Under the pieces are notes generated by a model that worked only from the letters and a program-made list of their open reading frames with translations, made no database searches and had not been told where the DNA came from. This document shows positions 61,578-64,000 of a DNA stretch of 64,000 nucleotides, piece after piece. How positions within the stretch are numbered: the first letter of the stretch is position 1; each line of letters opens with the position of its first letter. Made by a program: the position numbers and the translations under genes. Origin of the DNA: JAPLKB01 sp964532465 (lineage in GTDB: Bacteria; Desulfobacterota; Syntrophorhabdia; Syntrophorhabdales; Syntrophorhabdaceae); NCBI GenBank assembly GCA_964532465.1, contig CAZHHX010000005.1:51700-115699 (forward strand), given 5' to 3'.

Positions 61578-63125
61578 ATGGTCATCGGTGATATGCTTGT
61601 AAGAAATGCAAATAAATTTCCTGCAAAAACAGCTATTGTCTCGGAAGAGGCAAAAATGGATTTTAAAACTTTGAACGAAAGGGTCAATTGCCTGGCAAAT
61701 GCTTTATTAGATAGGGGGCTGAATAAAGGTGACCGTATAGGGGCACTTGTTCATAACTGCTATCAATTTATGGAAATATATTTTGCAGCAGCAAAGACAG
61801 GAGGTATTTTTTGCCCTTATAATAACCATCTCACAAAAGGCGAGCTTTTTGATATATTGGACTATTCGGCTCCTAAATTCCTTTTTTTAGATGAGGATTA
61901 TAGTGAGATTATAAATACGCTTCTGCCTGAATTCAAATCAGCGAATCACTGCATATGCCTTCAGGCACCAGTGTTCCCATATATGGAAGAATATGAAAAG
62001 GTTCTTGCCACAGGGAAGAGCTATGAACCAAATATCAAAATATCTGAAGAAGATGTACTCAGTATTATTTTTACAGCAGGCACAACAGGCAAAGCAAAGG
62101 GTGCAATGAGAACGCATAGACACCTTATGTCAGACGCTGTGGCAAGCGTAATCGAACTGCGGGTTGAATATGACGAACGTGTATTAATAACCTTTCCAAT
62201 GTACCACGTGGCCTGTGAAGACAATATAGTCCGGCATTCTTTTATGCCAAACACATTTTATATAAGACGGGAAGGGGGTTTCAATCCGGAACAGGTTCTG
62301 GAATATATTTCAAAAGAGCAAATTACAAGGTGCCAGATGGTACCTACTATGATCCACAGCCTTCTCCAGATACCTGATATAAAGAAATTTGATTTGAGCA
62401 GTTTACGGCTTATTCTGTACGCCGGTGCACCTATGCATGTAGAGCTTCTGAAAAAAGCTCTTGAAGTTTTTCCATGCGGTTTTGCCCAGTTATACGGCCA
62501 GACTGAAAGCGGACCCTTTACTACAGTATTAAAACCTGAAGATCATATCCTTGACGGCACCGAGAAAAAGATTAAGAGGCTTGCTTCTTCCGGCAAACCG
62601 GCACTTAATTACGAGATCAGAATTGTTGACGAGAATGATAAAGACGTGGCTATTGGTGAGGTAGGAGAGATAATCGGCAGAAGCGAGGCAGTTATGAAAG
62701 GTTACTGGCAGATGCCGGAGGAAACGGAAAAGAAGCTGAAGAACGGCTGGCTGCACACAGGTGACCTTGGTAGAATTGATGAAGATGGATACGTCTATTT
62801 AGTGGAAAGAAAGAATGACATGATAATAAGCGGCGGTGTCAATATATATCCAAGAGAGATCGAGGAAATACTTTATAAACACCAGGCTGTGCTTGAGGTA
62901 TCAATAATCGGCGTTCCCGATGAACACTGGGGTGAAGTGCCGAAGGCTGTTATTGTTCTGAAACAAGGGGCCAGTGTAACCGGAGAGGATATTATTAAAT
63001 TTTGTGGGGAACATTTGGCAGGATACAAAAAACCGAAATCTGTTGAATTCTGGAAAGAACTACCCAAAAGCCCGCAGGGAAAGATACTGAAAAAGGAGAT
63101 CCGCAAACATCTGACGCCCCCATGA
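61578..63125 (+). CDS. AMP-forming acyl-CoA ligase
   Basis: A 515-residue ANL-family adenylating ligase. The P-loop is FTAGTTGKAKGAMRTH, the A5 motif is LYGQTESGPF, the hinge region is LHTGDLGRIDEDGYVYL, and the C-terminal catalytic Lys is in KSPQGKILKKEIR. GGAGGAGG precedes the ATG. It probably activates the acid imported by the TRAP carrier, in one operon from the sigma-54 promoter. The acyl pocket does not identify a substrate by eye; aryl, fatty and carnitine-type ligases are all possible. It overlaps the start of the frame leading to the receiver gene by 4 bp. Confidence 0.92.
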   Translation: MVIGDMLVRNANKFPAKTAIVSEEAKMDFKTLNERVNCLANALLDRGLNKGDRIGALVHNCYQFMEIYFAAAKTGGIFCPYNNHLTKGELFDILDYSAPKFLFLDEDYSEIINTLLPEFKSANHCICLQAPVFPYMEEYEKVLATGKSYEPNIKISEEDVLSIIFTAGTTGKAKGAMRTHRHLMSDAVASVIELRVEYDERVLITFPMYHVACEDNIVRHSFMPNTFYIRREGGFNPEQVLEYISKEQITRCQMVPTMIHSLLQIPDIKKFDLSSLRLILYAGAPMHVELLKKALEVFPCGFAQLYGQTESGPFTTVLKPEDHILDGTEKKIKRLASSGKPALNYEIRIVDENDKDVAIGEVGEIIGRSEAVMKGYWQMPEETEKKLKNGWLHTGDLGRIDEDGYVYLVERKNDMIISGGVNIYPREIEEILYKHQAVLEVSIIGVPDEHWGEVPKAVIVLKQGASVTGEDIIKFCGEHLAGYKKPKSVEFWKELPKSPQGKILKKEIRKHLTPP

Positions 63126-63214
63126 TAAAGTTGGTAGAAAAATTTGTTCTGAAGTTTTTGAAGTATCGATGTATAGACATAAACAGGCATGGTATCCAAA
63201 AGGAGGATTTTAAT

Positions 63215-63685
63215 ATGGCAAAATCGATATTAGATGGAAAAGGGATTCTTGCTGTTGATGATGAGCCGGATGTGTTGTCGGTACTGGAAGAAGAGATTAC
63301 CACCGAATGTTCAAATTGCCAATTCGACAAAGCCACTACCTATGAGGAAGCCGCCATAATGCTGAAAGCAAATGTCTATGATATTGTTATTCTCGATATT
63401 ATGGGAGTCAAAGGATTCGATCTTCTGGAACTTGCAGCAAGCCGTAACTTCAAGACAGCTATGCTCACTGCCCATGCTCTAAGCACTGAAGCGCTGAAGA
63501 AATCGCATGACCTGGGAGCAAGAGCTTACTTACCAAAAGATAAACTCGGTGAGATAGTACCTTTTCTCGAAGACATCCTGCAATACGATGCCAAATCAGG
63601 TTGGAAACGTCTCCTGGAAAAACTTGAAAACATTTATGACGATCGTCTTGAACCTGACTGGAAAAAGAAAATAGACTGGTATTAA
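63215..63685 (+). CDS. Stand-alone receiver (CheY-like) protein
   Basis: A 156-residue response regulator receiver without an output domain. ILAVDDEPDVLSVL gives the acidic pocket (Asp15, Asp16), Asp61 in IVILDIMGVKG is the phospho-acceptor, and YLPKDKLGEIV contains the conserved Lys. The C-terminal ~30 residues form a charged helix with WKRLLEKLENIYDDRLEPDW. ATG 63215 was chosen for its AAAAGGAGG site. It closes the TRAP/ligase operon, so it may relay signals between the local kinase and a distant output (inference). Confidence 0.85.
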   Translation: MAKSILDGKGILAVDDEPDVLSVLEEEITTECSNCQFDKATTYEEAAIMLKANVYDIVILDIMGVKGFDLLELAASRNFKTAMLTAHALSTEALKKSHDLGARAYLPKDKLGEIVPFLEDILQYDAKSGWKRLLEKLENIYDDRLEPDWKKKIDWY

Positions 63686-63900
63686 CGAAAAGAGCCCCTC
63701 CGTGGCGATACACTACTGAGCAACTCTAATGAAACAGAGTTAGGTTGCTCAGTAGTGTATGCGTCTGAAGATATAGACTTCAACATCACTTCATATTTCT
63801 TTAATTTCCGGTAAAGGGATGCAAGGCTGATGTTCAGTTTCTCTGCCGCCAGTCTCTTATTCCCTAAATACGCGCTGCGCTGTTTTTGCCTTGGATGCAA
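63682..63900 (-). pseudogene. Truncated Fis-type helix-turn-helix remnant
   Basis: On the minus strand the frame encodes LGNKRLAAEKLNISLASLYRKLKKY, the C-terminal helix-turn-helix of an NtrC-family regulator. There is no AAA+ domain upstream: the frame is closed by a TAG at 63901-63903, and the only start is a TTG at 63898-63900 without a ribosome site. A probable insertion-sequence end begins 48 bp upstream, which could have cut the parent gene. A small stand-alone Fis-like protein is the alternative. Confidence 0.5.
63708..63760. repeat. Long inverted repeat (17-bp perfect arms)
   Basis: Arms 63708-63724 and 63744-63760 are exact inverted copies, with a smaller inner pairing (AACTCT/AGAGTT) in the 19-base loop. 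It lies 22 bp past the receiver gene stop and inside the 3' part of the truncated Fis frame. No T-run follows on either strand. It could end transcription from both sides or be a relic of a mobile element. Confidence 0.75.
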
Positions 63901-63947
63901 CTACGTGGTTTTCGCCAAAGGCACTGCTTTCTTTCCGAAATGGGCAC

Positions 63948-64000
63948 TGTCAAGGGCCAAATTAATTCCCCACCTTCAGGGCCGCGTTTATTCCCCACTT
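63948..64000. mobile_element. Possible insertion-sequence end (IS21-like), continuing past the window
   Basis: From TGTCAAGGGCCAA at 63948 the sequence carries two copies of the motif ATTCCCCAC about 27 bases apart (near 63965 and 63992). Multiple short repeats inside a TGT-starting end are typical of IS21-family termini. No transposase lies in the window, so this rests on the terminal pattern and the broken gene beside it. Confidence 0.35.

Overview
The window is AT-rich bacterial chromosome from what looks like an anaerobic Desulfobacterota (former Deltaproteobacteria), possibly a syntrophic or aromatic-degrading relative of Syntrophia or Syntrophorhabdia. This placement is inferred from a stand-alone IMP cyclohydrolase, a pilMNOPQ operon, a 4-hydroxybenzoyl-CoA-reductase-type molybdoenzyme, a TRAP transporter and a sigma-54 regulated acyl-CoA module. 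No 16S rRNA gene is present to confirm it.

Region 1 (1-22300, all +) is a surface-glycan biosynthesis cluster. It opens with an acyl-group module: GNAT-like acyltransferase, MaoC-SDR fusion, FkbH-like HAD protein and acyl carrier protein. A polysaccharide deacetylase and nucleotide-sugar enzymes follow. Next come two glycosyltransferases and a carbamoyltransferase / SGNH / DUF5989 / SxtJ module. Then there are two phosphoglycosyl transferases, a PglD-like acyltransferase, a GT-C membrane glycosyltransferase, a PglA-like glycosyltransferase, a geranylgeranyl-reductase-like flavoprotein, and a fusion of a PglF-type membrane domain with a DegT aminotransferase. Dehydratase, aminotransferase, acetyltransferase and PGT parts suggest an N-acylated amino-dideoxy sugar.

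Region 2 (22384-29061) is housekeeping: engB, convergent pyrE, purF and a macro-domain protein, then recG and an orphan ParB-like protein. Region 3 (29427-39778) starts with an O-antigen-ligase/TPR protein. It continues with a type IV pilus operon pilMNOPQ in which PilM carries an extra membrane domain, two secreted proteins of unknown function, a pseudouridine synthase and a RodZ-like protein. Region 4 (39816-47367) holds yebC-ruvC-ruvA-ruvB on the minus strand, tRNA-Val(CAC) with a triple 19-bp repeat beside it, a radical SAM protein, purH (cyclohydrolase domain only), purD, a leuB-like gene and a small Fis-like regulator.

Region 5 (47535-63685) looks like a catabolic island. It has hcrB-hcrC-hcrA, a VOC protein, a saccharopine-dehydrogenase-like protein, a class III aminotransferase, a PAS histidine kinase and its NtrC-type regulator, an acyl-CoA dehydrogenase, a DctPQM TRAP transporter, an acyl-CoA ligase and a lone receiver protein. 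Two good -24/-12 promoters lie downstream of the NtrC-type regulator, which makes it their probable activator. The window ends in a truncated Fis-type remnant, a 17-bp-arm hairpin and what may be the end of an insertion sequence.

Most unusual: the chimeric PglF-N/DegT protein, the membrane-PilM fusion, the HcrB-type iron-sulfur loop paired with an HcrA that seems to have lost the family catalytic glutamate, and the sigma-54 promoter fused to a terminator T-tract.
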